Positions 63,924 to 64,000 of a stretch of 64,000 nt of DNA are shown here, piece after piece. The stretch covers positions 903,393 through 967,392 of the forward strand of contig JAQUPZ010000001.1 in the NCBI GenBank assembly GCA_028716365.1. Reading direction: 5' to 3'. The stretch comes from Kiritimatiellia bacterium. Lineage in GTDB: Bacteria > Verrucomicrobiota > Kiritimatiellia > UBA8416 > YA12-FULL-48-11. Position 1 is the stretch's first letter, and each line of letters starts with the position of its first letter. Position numbers and translations under genes: made by a program. The notes beneath the pieces are model-generated. The model saw nothing but the letters and a program-made list of their open reading frames with translations. It was not told where the DNA came from and did no database searches.

Positions 63924-64000
63924 GTGAAAAAATCGGAACTGCCTGAAAATGTTGTAGATGCTTTGCATAAAGGCGTTGTTATTCCGGCGCTGCCATTGGC
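63924..64000 (+). CDS. DapA-family (dihydrodipicolinate synthase-like) protein, 5' end only
   Basis: Frame opens at GTG 63924, with TGAGG 8 bases upstream, and runs off the window. The 25 visible residues read V-K-K-S-E-L-P-E-N-V-V-D-A-L-H-K-G-V-V-I, then P-A-L-P-L. The pattern x-L-x-x-G-x-V-I-P-A-x-P-L-A is the start of a class I aldolase of the DapA/N-acetylneuraminate lyase superfamily as found in PVC genomes. Such enzymes cleave or form sugar-acid or amino-acid precursors with a Schiff-base lysine. The fragment is too short for more. It completes an M20, SDR and aldolase gene set. Confidence 0.6.
   Translation, partial: MKKSELPENVVDALHKGVVIPALPL

Noticed and set aside
1..64000. tRNA, rRNA or CRISPR arrays
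   Set aside because: No cloverleaf-like sequence with a T-loop, no ribosomal RNA segment and no regularly spaced direct repeats were seen by eye; a covariance-model scan would be decisive.

Overview
The window (64 kb, mid-range G+C, strong AGGAG-type ribosome binding sites, Gram-negative export signals) looks like accessory, polysaccharide-degrading sequence from a PVC-superphylum bacterium: Lentisphaerota, Kiritimatiellota or Verrucomicrobiota. The case rests on gene content: many twin-arginine (Tat) secreted S1 sulfatases, Tat-secreted Gfo/Idh/MocA oxidoreductases, a DUF1080 protein, DUF4091 and beta-galactosidase-trimerisation-type hydrolases, a modular FAD oxidoreductase and HEAT-repeat proteins. 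No rRNA, tRNA, CRISPR array, intact mobile element, regulator gene or transporter was seen.

Region 1 (1-25.2 kb) is a sulfatase locus. A truncated sulfatase and a small membrane protein converge on a DUF1080 gene at a clear terminator. Divergent from DUF1080, a tightly packed plus-strand run carries eight complete sulfatases, an alpha/beta-hydrolase, a GH29 fucosidase, a HEAT-repeat protein, a Gfo/Idh/MocA oxidoreductase, a PHP-like hydrolase and a GH141-like beta-helix protein. GH29 plus GH141-like plus many sulfatases suggests a sulfated fucose-containing glycan as substrate; this is inference. No sulfatase-maturing enzyme and no SusC/SusD pair is present.

Region 2 (25.2-37.3 kb): on the minus strand, a giant 1810-residue GH42-like protein with a small partner and an unrecognised secreted protein; on the plus strand, a subtilisin-like protease with three PPC domains followed by a membrane-anchored protein built of Trp-Ala helical repeats.

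Region 3 (37.4-49.6 kb): two more Gfo/Idh/MocA oxidoreductases, a TIM-barrel lipoprotein, an SGNH hydrolase and a xylose-isomerase-like protein on the plus strand; glycogen phosphorylase, an amidohydrolase and a GH16 endoglucanase/galactanase on the minus strand.

Region 4 (49.6-64 kb): a pair of phospholipase C/P1-nuclease-like proteins flanking a hydrolase with a TIM barrel, an IS3 OrfA remnant, a DUF4091 protein, an FAD oxidoreductase, and a final operon (Gfo/Idh/MocA, M20 hydrolase, SDR-like epimerase, membrane protein, start of a DapA-family gene).

Overall scheme (inferred): exported sulfatases, esterase and glycosidases strip and cleave a sulfated glycan, while exported Gfo/Idh/MocA, DUF1080 and isomerase-like proteins could support an oxidative (keto-sugar) cleavage route. 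The most unusual signals are basic C-terminal tails shared by most of the sulfatases, a 24-base in-frame repeat insertion in one sulfatase, and the paired PLC/P1-like proteins.
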